Made by a program: the position numbers and the translations under genes
From: Candidatus Poribacteria bacterium
GTDB taxonomy: Bacteria; Poribacteria; WGA-4E; WGA-3G
NCBI GenBank assembly: GCA_028820635.1
Contig: JAPPIG010000084.1
Location: forward strand, 310,001 to 374,000
Direction of reading: 5' to 3'
DNA: 64,000 nucleotides
Notes under the pieces: generated by a model
Database searches by the model: none
What the model was told of the DNA's origin: nothing
Seen by the model: the letters and a program-made list of their open reading frames with translations, nothing else
In this document: positions 8,620 to 16,779 of the stretch, piece after piece
Layout of the letters: each line of letters starts with the position of its first letter
Numbering within the stretch: position 1 is the first letter of the stretch

Positions 8620-8738
8620 CCCCTCAATCCTGGTCCGAAGAACAATGGGCTGCCTTCGCAAAATTCACCCATCAAAAAGGATTGATTTTCAATACAGTCA
8701 AAGCAAGAAATTAATTTATCAATCTATTAGGGGAGATG
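8620..8738 (+). pseudogene. Relic of a thiY C-terminus upstream of first thiO copy
   Basis: Not an open gene. Read in the frame of the TGG at about 8645, it gives QSWSEEQWAAFAKFTHQKGL, then IFNTVKARN and a stop at 8712, then FINLLGE. The intact ThiY further down ends VQSKEKWDAFTKFALEKGLI..KKVKAEDLFVNLLEE, so the alignment runs residue by residue to the same distance from the following thiO. There is no start codon in frame and a stop breaks it. It is best explained as the decayed 3' end of a second thiY left by duplication of a thiY-thiO block. Confidence 0.8.
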
Positions 8739-8742
8739 AATA

Positions 8743-9891
8743 ATGAAAAATGAGAATATTATCATCATTGGTGGTGGTGTGATTGGACTTGGTATCGGGT
8801 GGCAGCTGGCGAAAGCGGGTGCTGCTGTCACCATTCATGATCGCGGACAAGCCGGACGCGGTGCCTCTTGGGCAGCCGGCGGTATGCTCGGTCCAATTGC
8901 TGAAGCACATATTGATGAACTCGACCTCCTCAAACTCAGCAATCAAAGTTTAGCACGCTACCCAGAATGGGTCGATGAGTTAGAAACAGAAACAGAAATG
9001 CCAATCGGCTACCGAGCAGAAGGCACGCTCATTATAGGAATTCAACCTGATGATTCATATCAACTCAAGCATGCTTTTACCTTATATAAGGATTTAGGGC
9101 TGAATGTCGAGTGGTTGAGCGGAGCAGAAGCACGTGAAATTGAAGGTGCACTCTCACCTTATGTGACTGCAGCTATTCGTTGTGAAACTGACCATCAGGT
9201 CGATAACCGATTGATGGTCCAGGCACTCCAGCATGCTTATGAGTCGCGCGGTGGTGTATTGCATCAAAATAGCGCTGTTGAAAGAATTGTCATAGAAAAT
9301 GGAACTGCAACTGGTGTTCAAACGCAAGACGGTTTTCAAGGTGCAGATGTGTGTATTCTCGCCGCAGGATGCTGGTCTGGGCAGATCAACGGATTACCGG
9401 ATACTATTATCCCTCCCGTGCGTCCCGTGAAGGGACAGATGTTGGCGTTGCAAATGAGGGACGACATTATGATCAAAAACGTCATCCGTACCGTCAAAGC
9501 GAGGTATCCGATGCCTGTATATTTAGTGCCGAGAACCGATGGTAGACTTGTCGTCGGTGCAACAACCGAGGAGCTGGGGTTTGACACGGATCTGATCGTT
9601 GGTGGTATATATGAACTCCTCCACGGTGCGTTTGAAGCTGTGCCAGGTGTTTATGAACTACCACTTCTCGAAACTTGGACAGGTTTACGTCCCGGTAGTA
9701 GCGACAATGCTCCCATACTCGGTAAAACACCTGTCGAGAATCTTATATACGCAACAGGGCATTATCGCAACGGCATCTTACTCACACCCATCACAGCTTA
9801 CGAGATTTCCCAACTGATTTTGACTGGTGAGACTTCAGAGACAATCGCCCCGTTTCATTTGGACAGGTTTTCAAAGGAGCAGGACATTTAG
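8743..9891 (+). CDS. thiO: Glycine oxidase, FAD-dependent (first copy)
   Basis: Oxidises glycine to the imine used by ThiG for the thiazole ring of thiamine. The Rossmann motif for FAD is at the N-terminus (IIIGGGVIGLGIGWQLAKAGA), followed by RGASWAAGGMLGP, typical of ThiO. Other ThiO/DAO blocks are VRPVKGQMLAL, YLVPRTDGRLVVGAT and TWTGLRPGSSDNAPILG. The C-terminal YATGHYRNGILLTPITA closes the FAD site. 382 aa, normal. The start is ATG 8743 with GGGGAGAT close upstream. A close paralogue (second copy, 12227-13363) sits in the riboswitch operon; the two match over their full length. This copy is outside that operon, so it may escape TPP control. Confidence 0.93.
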   Translation: MKNENIIIIGGGVIGLGIGWQLAKAGAAVTIHDRGQAGRGASWAAGGMLGPIAEAHIDELDLLKLSNQSLARYPEWVDELETETEMPIGYRAEGTLIIGIQPDDSYQLKHAFTLYKDLGLNVEWLSGAEAREIEGALSPYVTAAIRCETDHQVDNRLMVQALQHAYESRGGVLHQNSAVERIVIENGTATGVQTQDGFQGADVCILAAGCWSGQINGLPDTIIPPVRPVKGQMLALQMRDDIMIKNVIRTVKARYPMPVYLVPRTDGRLVVGATTEELGFDTDLIVGGIYELLHGAFEAVPGVYELPLLETWTGLRPGSSDNAPILGKTPVENLIYATGHYRNGILLTPITAYEISQLILTGETSETIAPFHLDRFSKEQDI

Positions 9892-9973
9892 GAGAGTTAC
9901 GCGTTTTCTCCCACCGTGTGCCGTAACCACACTTGAAAATACGTGTTAGTGGATTAACAGAAATTGCCATGAC

Positions 9974-10132
9974 GGGTGTGTATGTATTTTGATATCAACC
10001 ATTTCATCTTTCTTGTTGGAGGGCTTTGTAAGCCCGATTATCCAAATCAACGCAGCGTGCGCGTGTGGCACGCTGCGGGGTTGAAAACCCTCTAACAAGA
10101 GAAAAAGAGTATTCATGCCAAAGATTTACGTG
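9974..10132 (+). mobile_element. MITE-like repeat, family B, copy 1
   Basis: Outer ends resemble GTGTGAAGTTTTTGGCAT inverted imperfectly; inside are arms CTTGTTGGAGGG (10012-10023) and CCCTCTAACAAG (10088-10099), then a core hairpin CGCAGCGTGC (10051-10060) with its complement at 10068-10077. A second full copy lies at 45021-45181 in the opposite orientation: outer parts are alike, the core stem differs in sequence but still pairs. No coding capacity. Confidence 0.6.
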
Positions 10133-10151
10133 CTCTGCCATGTCACAAAAC

Positions 10152-10180
10152 TTGCATTAAAGTAGAGAATAATGTATAAT
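10152..10180 (+). promoter_or_regulatory. Promoter of the riboswitch-controlled thiamine operon
   Basis: TTGCAT at 10152-10157, 17-base spacer, TATAAT at 10175-10180. Predicted +1 is near 10187, only about 8 bases before the riboswitch begins. Confidence 0.75.
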
Positions 10181-10194
10181 AATATATAGAAAAT

Positions 10195-10277
10195 GTGGGG
10201 TGCTCTTACTTAAACATTAAGAGCTGAGAAAACACCCTTTGAACCTGATCTGGGTCATGCCAGCGTAGGGAATACAT
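10195..10277 (+). promoter_or_regulatory. TPP (THI element) riboswitch
   Basis: The conserved core is read directly: GGGGTGCTC at the start, CTGAGA at about 10223, then ACCCTTTGAACCTGATCTGG and ATGCCAGCGTAGGGAA. The variable arm is short (TCTTACTTAAACATTAAGAG, which folds on itself). It lies 138 bases before thiX and senses thiamine pyrophosphate. Confidence 0.97.
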
Positions 10278-10304
10278 AAGCAGATTTGCGCGCTCATGAT
10301 ATGG

Positions 10305-10403
10305 TGTTAAGCCGTTTCCTTTTTGGTGCTGCCAAGCTTGTGGATAGACCCACCAGCATGTTCCCTATACCGAAAATGGAAGACGGTTTTTTTGATTTTT
10401 GAG
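10305..10403 (+). terminator. Probable expression platform / terminator of the TPP riboswitch
   Basis: CCGTTTCC (about 10313) can pair, with one bulge, with GGAAGACGG (about 10379), directly followed by seven T. The enclosed part holds its own stem (TGCTG..GTGG / CCAC..CAGCA). This fits a long terminator hairpin whose formation would be decided by the riboswitch. The competing anti-terminator was not worked out. Confidence 0.5.
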
Positions 10404-10414
10404 GACAGATTTGG

Positions 10415-11182
10415 ATGTTCAGCAAATTTGTGTTGCCAGCGGCTATCTTATTAGCTGTGTTGGGAATATGGGAAGGAGCAGTATACTTATCTAATATAAA
10501 ACATTTCATTCTGCCTCCACCATCAAAGATTATTGTGACACTATATGTAGAACGTGGACAATTACTGCAACATTCACTCGTTACACTGCAGGAAATGGTG
10601 TTTGGATTTGCACTTGCTATTAGTATTGGCATTCCATTAGCTATACTGATGTTTGAGTTCCCAGTGCTTGAGAAAGCCTTTTATCCGTACGTTATTGGTT
10701 CACAAACGGTGCCTGTGTTTGCTATTGCCCCACTTTTAGTGCTTTGGCTCGGTTTTGGAATCGCATCAAAAGTTGTTATGGCTGCAATAATCGTGTTTTT
10801 CGCAATTGTGCTGAATACGTTGGATGGCTTGAAATCTACCGATCCCGATACAGTAAACCTATTTCGTATTCTGCGGGCAAGTCGGTGGCAAATTTTATGG
10901 AAAGTGCGTCTTCCGTCAGCATTGCCATTTATTTTTTCTGGCGCGAAAATTGGCATATCAATTTCTACGATCGGTGCGGTGATCGGCGAATGGGTTGGAG
11001 CAAGCGAAGGGCTCGGTTTTCTCATGTTGTATGCGAATGCACAATTCCAAACTTCACTTGTATTTGCCGCTATTTTCTGCCTAACATTGTTAGGCTTGAG
11101 TCTATTTGCCTTGATGACGTTGCTGGAACGATTCGCAATGCCGTGGCGACGGCATCAAGATAAAATTTCAGATGTTCGATAG
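10415..11182 (+). CDS. thiX: ABC transporter permease for a thiamine precursor
   Basis: Membrane permease of the SsuC/TauC/ThiX class (BPD_transp_1). 255 aa with about six membrane helices; the EAA-type loop is visible (ILRASRWQILWKVRLPSALPFIFSGAKIGIS). An extra N-terminal helix (VLPAAILLAVLGIWEGAVYL) is usual in the family. ATG 10415 is preceded by GAGGA. Its place right behind a TPP riboswitch and before a ThiY-like binding protein gives the substrate as a thiamine pyrimidine precursor such as formylaminopyrimidine. No ATPase (thiZ) gene is present in the operon, so an unlinked ATPase must serve it. Function by context: likely; family: sure. Confidence 0.88.
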   Translation: MFSKFVLPAAILLAVLGIWEGAVYLSNIKHFILPPPSKIIVTLYVERGQLLQHSLVTLQEMVFGFALAISIGIPLAILMFEFPVLEKAFYPYVIGSQTVPVFAIAPLLVLWLGFGIASKVVMAAIIVFFAIVLNTLDGLKSTDPDTVNLFRILRASRWQILWKVRLPSALPFIFSGAKIGISISTIGAVIGEWVGASEGLGFLMLYANAQFQTSLVFAAIFCLTLLGLSLFALMTLLERFAMPWRRHQDKISDVR

Positions 11183-11220
11183 ATGAATTAGAAACAAATC
11201 GAACAAGGGAGGAAAATTTC

Positions 11221-12237
11221 ATGAAAACAGTAATTCGCTTAATGCTTCTCATTAGTTGTGGTATTATTTTAACAGGGCACATCAACAGTTATTCAGATGG
11301 ACACCTGAAATCTGAAATGAAGGAGGTCACACTGTTATTGGATTGGCTTCCGAATGTAGATCATGCTCCACTTTATGCCGCCCAAGAAGATAAAATTTTT
11401 GCTAAATATGGATTAACGGTTGATTTGCGTTGGGTTGGTGACGCAGATTCGCCAATAAAATTCGTAGCAGCCGGACAAGCACCGTTTGCTATTAGCTATC
11501 AACAGAGTGTGACTATTGCACGCGCAAGCGAAGAAGAATTGCCAGTCAAATCAATTGGGCTGCTTGTGGAACATCCGCTAAATACAATCACTTTCCTTAA
11601 GAAATCCGGTATAAAAACGCCCGCAGATTTCAAAGGAAAGAAGATCGGATATACAGTGGCACCTTTGGATGTGCTTCTGTTTAATGCTATCGCTGCAAAC
11701 GCTGGATTAGCGAAAGATGACTATGAATTGATAAATGTCGGGACGAATATTGTTGCGCCACTGATGGGCGGTCAGATTGATGCAGTCATCGGACCCTTTC
11801 GGAATTACGAAATTAACCTATTAAAACTTGAAGGTGCAGAAGCCGATTTTTTCGCTCTTGAAAAACACGGTATTCCAGACTATTATGAGTTAGTTATCAT
11901 CACGAATGACACGTATCTGAAAGAACATCCTGAAACTGCTAAAAAACTGATGATGGCAATTCAGGAAGCAATTCAATTCACGAAAAAGAATCCTGACAAA
12001 GCGCTTCAACTCTTTTTTCAAGCAAACCCTAAGGCATCCAAAGAATTAGAAAAGCTCGCTTTTCGGGATACATTGGATCTATTCGCAACAACACAGGTGC
12101 AGTCAAAAGAAAAGTGGGATGCCTTCACAAAATTCGCACTTGAAAAAGGGTTGATTTCCAAAAAAGTCAAGGCAGAAGACCTTTTCGTCAATTTATTAGA
12201 AGAAAAACCTTCTTCTCCAAACGTGAATGGTAAATAA
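11221..12237 (+). CDS. thiY: Thiamine-precursor binding protein, NMT1/THI5-like
   Basis: 338 aa with an N-terminal signal sequence; the NMT1/THI5-like fold is shown by LLLDWLPNVDHAPLYAAQEDKIFAKYGL, GQAPFAISYQQSVTIAR, SGIKTPADFKGKKIGYTV and GTNIVAPLMGGQIDAVIG. It should present the precursor (formylaminopyrimidine in Bacillus) to ThiX in the membrane. It lacks an obvious lipobox. The 3' end overlaps the following thiO by 11 bases, so translation is coupled. The C-terminal 30 residues are echoed by the relic at 8620-8738. Regulated by the TPP riboswitch upstream. Confidence 0.9.
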   Translation: MKTVIRLMLLISCGIILTGHINSYSDGHLKSEMKEVTLLLDWLPNVDHAPLYAAQEDKIFAKYGLTVDLRWVGDADSPIKFVAAGQAPFAISYQQSVTIARASEEELPVKSIGLLVEHPLNTITFLKKSGIKTPADFKGKKIGYTVAPLDVLLFNAIAANAGLAKDDYELINVGTNIVAPLMGGQIDAVIGPFRNYEINLLKLEGAEADFFALEKHGIPDYYELVIITNDTYLKEHPETAKKLMMAIQEAIQFTKKNPDKALQLFFQANPKASKELEKLAFRDTLDLFATTQVQSKEKWDAFTKFALEKGLISKKVKAEDLFVNLLEEKPSSPNVNGK

Positions 12238-13363
12238 AAACGTAATCATCATCGGTGGCGGTGTGATTGGGCTTGGTATCGGGTGGCAGCTTGCAAAAGC
12301 AGGTGCTTCTGTTACCATCTATGAACGGGACCGAGCAGGACGCGCCGCCTCTTGGGCTGCCGCTGGAATGCTTGCTCCGCTTGCTGAAGCGCACACAGAA
12401 GAACCCGAATTGCTGACATTAGGAAGCAAAAGTTTAGCGCTCTATCCACAATGGGTTGAAGAGTTAGAAGCTGAGGCTCAGATGTCCATCGGTTATCGGG
12501 TGGAAGGCACGCTTATTGTCGGATTAGATGCGGACGATAGCGATCAACTCCGTCATCTGTTTGCTGCACAACAAGAATTAGGTTTGGATGTAAATTGGCT
12601 GTCGGGGCGAGAGGCACGCGAAATTGAACCAGCGCTCTCGCCCCGCGTCACCGCAGCAATCCACTGTGCAACTGACTATCAGGTTGACAATAGGTTGATG
12701 GTTGAGGCACTCCAACATGCCTATAAGGCATCTGGTGGCGTATTGCATGAGAATAGTGCAATTGAAAAAATTGTCGTAGAAAACGGTATTGTAACCGGTG
12801 TGCAGACGCAGGACACTTTCCATGAAGTTGACGTAATTGTTCTTGCCGCAGGGTGTTGGTCAGCACAGATTGACGGCTTACCAGATGCAATACGTCCACC
12901 TGTCCGTCCTGTTAAAGGACAGATGTTGGCGTTGCAGATGGAAGAAGGTATTGACATAAAAACTGTCATCCGCACTGTTAGAGCCAGATATCCGACTTCG
13001 GTATATCTTGTGCCACGGTCCGATGGGAAACTCATTGTCGGTGCGACAAGTGAAGAGATGGGGTTTGATGTCCGATTAACCGTTGGTGGAATGTTTGAAT
13101 TGCTCCGTGGTGCGTGGGAAGTAGTGCCAGGTGTTTATGAATTGCCTATTTTGGAAACATGGACAGGATTACGTCCCGGTAGCAGAGACAATGCTCCCAT
13201 ACTTGGCAAAACACCTATTGAAAATCTCATATACGCCACAGGACATTATCGGAGCGGCATTCTGCTTGCGCCTATTACGGCTTATGAGATAACTAAACTG
13301 ATTTTGACCGACGAAACTTCAAAGACAATCATTCCGTTTCAGTTAGACAGGTTTATCGCATAG
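12227..13363 (+). CDS. thiO: Glycine oxidase, FAD-dependent (second copy, in thi operon)
   Basis: Makes iminoglycine for ThiG. 378 aa, FAD-binding GGGVIGLGIGWQLAKAG at the N-terminus, then RAASWAAAGMLAPLAEAH, VRPVKGQMLALQ, YLVPRSDGKLIVGATSEE, TWTGLRPGSRDNAPILGKTP and YATGHYRSGILLAPITAYE. Very similar throughout to the first copy. Differences are scattered, as in an old duplication, not local gene conversion. Start ATG 12227 lies inside the end of thiY; an upstream Shine-Dalgarno is not evident, consistent with coupled translation. Followed after 14 bases by thiS. Confidence 0.95.
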   Translation: MVNKNVIIIGGGVIGLGIGWQLAKAGASVTIYERDRAGRAASWAAAGMLAPLAEAHTEEPELLTLGSKSLALYPQWVEELEAEAQMSIGYRVEGTLIVGLDADDSDQLRHLFAAQQELGLDVNWLSGREAREIEPALSPRVTAAIHCATDYQVDNRLMVEALQHAYKASGGVLHENSAIEKIVVENGIVTGVQTQDTFHEVDVIVLAAGCWSAQIDGLPDAIRPPVRPVKGQMLALQMEEGIDIKTVIRTVRARYPTSVYLVPRSDGKLIVGATSEEMGFDVRLTVGGMFELLRGAWEVVPGVYELPILETWTGLRPGSRDNAPILGKTPIENLIYATGHYRSGILLAPITAYEITKLILTDETSKTIIPFQLDRFIA

Positions 13364-13377
13364 ATGGAGTTGCAAAA

Positions 13378-13584
13378 ATGAAGATATGCCTTAATGGTGA
13401 AAAGAGAGAAGTCCGTCCCAATTTGAATATTTACGACTTGCTCATCGAATTAGAACTGAATTCAAATCAGTCTGGTATTGCAGTTGCTGTGGATAGAGAA
13501 GTTATTCCGAAATCGAAGTGGCAAGAGACCGAACTTTGCGAGGATAGCGAAATTGAGATTATTAGGGCTGTTCAGGGAGGTTAA
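13378..13584 (+). CDS. thiS: Sulfur carrier protein ThiS
   Basis: Ubiquitin-fold protein that carries sulfur as a C-terminal thiocarboxylate to ThiG. 68 aa, ending in the diagnostic Gly-Gly (AVQGG). The opening MKICLNGEKREV and the middle block GIAVAVDREVIPKSKW are the usual ThiS features. It lies 14 bases after thiO and, apart from the inserted toxin-antitoxin pair, directly precedes thiG. Confidence 0.95.
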   Translation: MKICLNGEKREVRPNLNIYDLLIELELNSNQSGIAVAVDREVIPKSKWQETELCEDSEIEIIRAVQGG

Positions 13585-13636
13585 TGGTAGAACTCATAAA
13601 GTCCCCGATAGAGCATGAAGATATAAGTATATAATC

Positions 13637-13665
13637 TTGATAAAGAGGATTGGAGGTGCTATACT
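13637..13665 (+). promoter_or_regulatory. Sigma-70 type promoter for hepT-mntA
   Basis: TTGATA at 13637-13642, spacer 17, TATACT at 13660-13665; +1 near 13672. It lies between thiS and hepT, so the toxin-antitoxin pair, and by read-through thiG, can be transcribed without the riboswitch. Confidence 0.7.
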
Positions 13666-13702
13666 AATTTGAAAATGTATGGGTATATTTAAGGTAAATA
13701 CT

Positions 13703-14125
13703 ATGGAAAGCCAAGAAGTTCGGTGGGTTCAACGCGCGAATAGTTTTGAGAAGGCTTTTGCACGATTAAAGGCAGCTGTGAACCTTGCTGAACAACGGGA
13801 ACTCTCAGATTTGGAAGCGCAAGGATTAATACAGGGTTTTGAATATACGCATGAACTTGCTTGGAAAACTCTCAAGGACTTTCTTGAAACTCAAGGTATG
13901 GTGAATTTATATGGTTCTCGTGACACAACCCGAGCTGCTTTTCGGAACCAGTTGATTGAAAACGGCGAAGTCTGGATGGACATGGTTGATAAACGCAACT
14001 TAACTTCGCATACTTACGATGAAGAAACTGCAGCCCAAGTTGTCACGACTATCTGCTCCACTTATTTCCATGCTTTTGAAAGATTGTTAGTCAAGCTGCA
14101 GCAACTCAAAACGGAACTGGGTTAA
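13703..14125 (+). CDS. hepT: HepT-like HEPN ribonuclease toxin (nucleotidyltransferase substrate-binding)
   Basis: HI0074-type HEPN protein. I start at ATG 13703: AAGG sits 9 bases upstream and the protein then begins VRWVQRANSFEKAFARL, as in the family; the ATG at 13679 would add 8 residues. 140 aa, all helical. The catalytic motif R-x4-H-x-Y is intact as Arg98, His103 and Tyr105 (RNLTSHTY); the Tyr is the residue AMPylated by MntA in the studied system. Thus an active RNase toxin kept silent by the partner encoded 4 bases downstream. Promoter at 13637-13665. The pair interrupts the thiamine operon between thiS and thiG. Confidence 0.88.
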   Translation: MESQEVRWVQRANSFEKAFARLKAAVNLAEQRELSDLEAQGLIQGFEYTHELAWKTLKDFLETQGMVNLYGSRDTTRAAFRNQLIENGEVWMDMVDKRNLTSHTYDEETAAQVVTTICSTYFHAFERLLVKLQQLKTELG

Positions 14126-14128
14126 AAA

Positions 14129-14434
14129 ATGAAATACGGTTTATCTGATCAGACACTTCAAAAAATCCACGATGTTTTTGTTCGATACCCACAGGTAGAA
14201 GAAGTGGTGTTGTACGGTTCTCGCGCCAGAGGGGATTACAAAAACGGTTCCGACATTGACTTGACACTTTATGGGGAGGACTCACTGACACATACTATCC
14301 TTTCCAAGATAGCAAATGACTTGGACGATCAATTGCTGCCCTATACCATTGAACTATCTATCTTCAAGAATATCCGTAATCCTGATATGGTTGAACAGAT
14401 TGAACGTGTTGGTGTGGTATTTTACAAGAAATAG
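14129..14434 (+). CDS. mntA: MntA-like minimal nucleotidyltransferase antitoxin
   Basis: 101-aa protein of the polymerase-beta fold. The GSx10DxD motif is complete: Gly30-Ser31 (YGSRARGDYKNGSDIDL) with Asp42 and Asp44, so it should be an active AMPylating enzyme. In known pairs it transfers AMP groups onto HepT and blocks the toxin (type VII toxin-antitoxin). The gene starts 4 bases after hepT, and the order HEPN then NTase is a common one. Ends 18 bases before thiG. Confidence 0.88.
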   Translation: MKYGLSDQTLQKIHDVFVRYPQVEEVVLYGSRARGDYKNGSDIDLTLYGEDSLTHTILSKIANDLDDQLLPYTIELSIFKNIRNPDMVEQIERVGVVFYKK

Positions 14435-14452
14435 ATGTGAGACAAAAAACAG

Positions 14453-15223
14453 ATGCAAGAACTAAAAATAGCGGATCAAACATATACATCAAGGCTACTT
14501 ATTGGAACAGCAGGATACCCGAATTTTCATGTCATGACGGAGGCTATTGCAGCGAGCGGTGCCGAAATCGCTACAGTGTCAATGCGTCGTGTGAAATTTA
14601 CAGATACATCAGGTGAAAATCTGTTCACCCTTCTACGTGAACGCGGTATGACAATTCTACCGAATACTGCAGGTTGTTTCACCGCGAAGGATGCTATTCT
14701 AACAGCGCAGCTTGCACGTGAAGCACTTGATACATCACTCATTAAATTAGAGGTTATCGGGGATGAACAGACGTTGTTTCCCGATGTGGAGCAGCTGCTT
14801 AGTGCTGCGGAAACACTTATAAAAGAAGGTTTTACCGTGCTACCGTATTGTAACGACGATCCGATAACCTGCAAGAAATTAGAAGATATAGGTTGTGCTG
14901 CTGTGATGCCGTTAGGTGCCCCGATTGGTTCTGGAATGGGGATACGCAATCCTTATAATATTCAGATTATCCGAGACTTGGTTAAAGTGCCTCTTATTGT
15001 GGACGCTGGGGTTGGCACTGCTTCTGATGCAGCAATTGCGATGGAGTTAGGATGTGATGGTGTTCTTCTTAATACGGCTGTTGCGAAGGCGCACCGTCCT
15101 GTACTGATGGCAGAAGCAATGAATAAAGCAGTTGAGGCGGGCAGGGCCGCGTTTTTAGCTGGACGTATCCCTCGGAAACTCTATGCTACCGCTTCAAGTC
15201 CACAGGACGGCATGATTGAGTAA
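14453..15223 (+). CDS. thiG: Thiazole synthase ThiG
   Basis: Forms the thiazole phosphate of thiamine from deoxyxylulose phosphate, ThiS thiocarboxylate and iminoglycine. 256 aa, normal. The catalytic Lys lies in IKLEVIGD; other blocks are [71 protein letters not shown] and [14 protein letters not shown] 14453. It is the last gene of the locus; thiC, thiE and thiD are not in the window. With the toxin-antitoxin insertion upstream, its control by the riboswitch depends on read-through. Confidence 0.96.
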   Translation: MQELKIADQTYTSRLLIGTAGYPNFHVMTEAIAASGAEIATVSMRRVKFTDTSGENLFTLLRERGMTILPNTAGCFTAKDAILTAQLAREALDTSLIKLEVIGDEQTLFPDVEQLLSAAETLIKEGFTVLPYCNDDPITCKKLEDIGCAAVMPLGAPIGSGMGIRNPYNIQIIRDLVKVPLIVDAGVGTASDAAIAMELGCDGVLLNTAVAKAHRPVLMAEAMNKAVEAGRAAFLAGRIPRKLYATASSPQDGMIE

Positions 15224-15296
15224 GAAGTAACGTCTCTGTCTATAAGGGTAAGAAAAATGGCATGGCTGTAATCTCACAATAGAATTGGAGTTGGGT

Positions 15297-16511
15297 GTGA
15301 AAAAATTAAAACTCTCTTTTTATATAAGTGTGTTTATCTGTAGTTTTGTATTAGTAGGTGGATTTCAACACACTTTCGCACAATTTCAGAGTGAATTCGG
15401 GCAGGAACTACTACTTGAACCTGAACCACCTAAAACGGATCCCGCAAAACTTACAATTGACGCTCATCTTTCCAACACCTTTAACAACCATATTGAACTT
15501 GGATTAAGCGTTGACCCTTACACCAGTAGCCTTGCTGGACAGGAAAGTCCACAACTTCAAGGTATAATTAACCGTTTAGGTGTAAATCTGCGTGGTGAAC
15601 TACCGATTGTGGGTGATAAACTCCGACTCAAGTTGCAATACGCTCCTCAACTTGAAAACTACAACGGGAAGGAAGGAAAACTCAACGAATTTGATGCGTT
15701 CACCGATGTTTCCTCAACAGAATTGAGTTTTCGTCCGGTTTCAGATTTACCCGAATTCATAGCCTCCCATCAGTTTCAACGTTTGACGCGAACACTAAAC
15801 GTCTATAACAGCACTGAACGCCAGATAGGTCTTCGCTTTGGGCGCGTTTTAGAATACAATCTGCGAATTCACCGATTTGATGATGAATCTCAACTTAGAG
15901 AGGATTTCCTGCTAATCGGTTCTATGAATCATAAAGCGACTACCCGCCTTCAATTTGGATTACCCAAACAGATGTTAGGTAAGGTGGAATACGCGATTGA
16001 ATATGGACGTTACCAAACCAATTTGAATAATCTCATCTTAGGAGTTACTGGACTTGAGGAAGGCGAACACCGACTTGATTGGCGACATTCCGGGACTGCA
16101 AAGTTATTACAAACAGCAGCCGAACGTCTCGTTTTTCAGGAAGAAGTTAACCTTTTTCTAAACCGTTCCAACGTTGATTTCTTTAACTTCGTAAGTGCTG
16201 AAGCAGCGTTGAGCGCTTTTTATAGGTTTGACACGGGACGATGGATACGGCTTCGATTTTCACGTGTTTGGGTTCGGTTTGAGGGCAGACAGATTCTGGA
16301 TGAGATAGGAAATATTATGGAAGATGCTGAAAACCGAAGCGATACACTATGGAGTTTGGGAGCACAATTAAACTGGAAATTCACTTCCTACCTAACTTTG
16401 AACGCTGACTATCAGTTCACCCAAAACCGCACCAACGAGTTAGACCCGATACTTGATTTTCTCAACTATAATCATAGTATTGTAAGTTTAACATTGCACG
16501 GAAGTTATTAA
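15297..16511 (+). CDS. Outer-membrane beta-barrel protein of unknown role
   Basis: 404 aa. The GTG at 15297 is chosen because GGAG sits 6 bases upstream and the N-terminus becomes a standard signal peptide (KKLKLSFYISVFICSFVLVGG, ending HTFAQ). The mature part alternates polar and hydrophobic residues in strands typical of a barrel (for example LTIDAHLSNTFNNHIELGLS, RWIRLRFSRVWVRF, YLTLNADYQFT), and the chain ends in Tyr, the aromatic end recognised by the BAM machinery. I recognise no specific family. It stands between thiG and the heparinase-like gene, 74 bases from thiG, so it may or may not belong to the thiamine transcript. A vitamin-uptake pore is conceivable but not shown. Confidence 0.7.
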   Translation: MKKLKLSFYISVFICSFVLVGGFQHTFAQFQSEFGQELLLEPEPPKTDPAKLTIDAHLSNTFNNHIELGLSVDPYTSSLAGQESPQLQGIINRLGVNLRGELPIVGDKLRLKLQYAPQLENYNGKEGKLNEFDAFTDVSSTELSFRPVSDLPEFIASHQFQRLTRTLNVYNSTERQIGLRFGRVLEYNLRIHRFDDESQLREDFLLIGSMNHKATTRLQFGLPKQMLGKVEYAIEYGRYQTNLNNLILGVTGLEEGEHRLDWRHSGTAKLLQTAAERLVFQEEVNLFLNRSNVDFFNFVSAEAALSAFYRFDTGRWIRLRFSRVWVRFEGRQILDEIGNIMEDAENRSDTLWSLGAQLNWKFTSYLTLNADYQFTQNRTNELDPILDFLNYNHSIVSLTLHGSY

Positions 16512-16689
16512 ACTCTGCTTCATAAATCGTTGTAGTTATACAATTATGAGGGTTTTAACTTAATAATGATGTACAAACTGGCAATCCCTAAACCGTGTTG
16601 TCCCAAACTAATGGTTCGATTTTGATTGACTAATATTCTGCGAACACCTATCCTCATCAAAAACAACTCACTTCTACACCGAGGATATC

Positions 16690-16779
16690 ATGAAAAGTTG
16701 TCCAAGATGTCAAAACAAGGACTTTGTGAAAAATGGGGCGTGGGACAGATATTGGAATGAACTCAAACAAGCAGCATGA
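16690..16779 (+). pseudogene. Truncated transposase zinc-ribbon start (InsA-like)
   Basis: An ATG with GAGGA upstream opens MKSCPRCQNKDFVKNG, the zinc-ribbon that starts many IS1-type InsA proteins (CPxC..VKNG), and stops after 29 residues. No second Cys pair or helix-turn-helix follows. It overlaps the start of the next gene in another frame. Most likely a scrap of an insertion sequence left by decay or imprecise excision. Confidence 0.55.
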
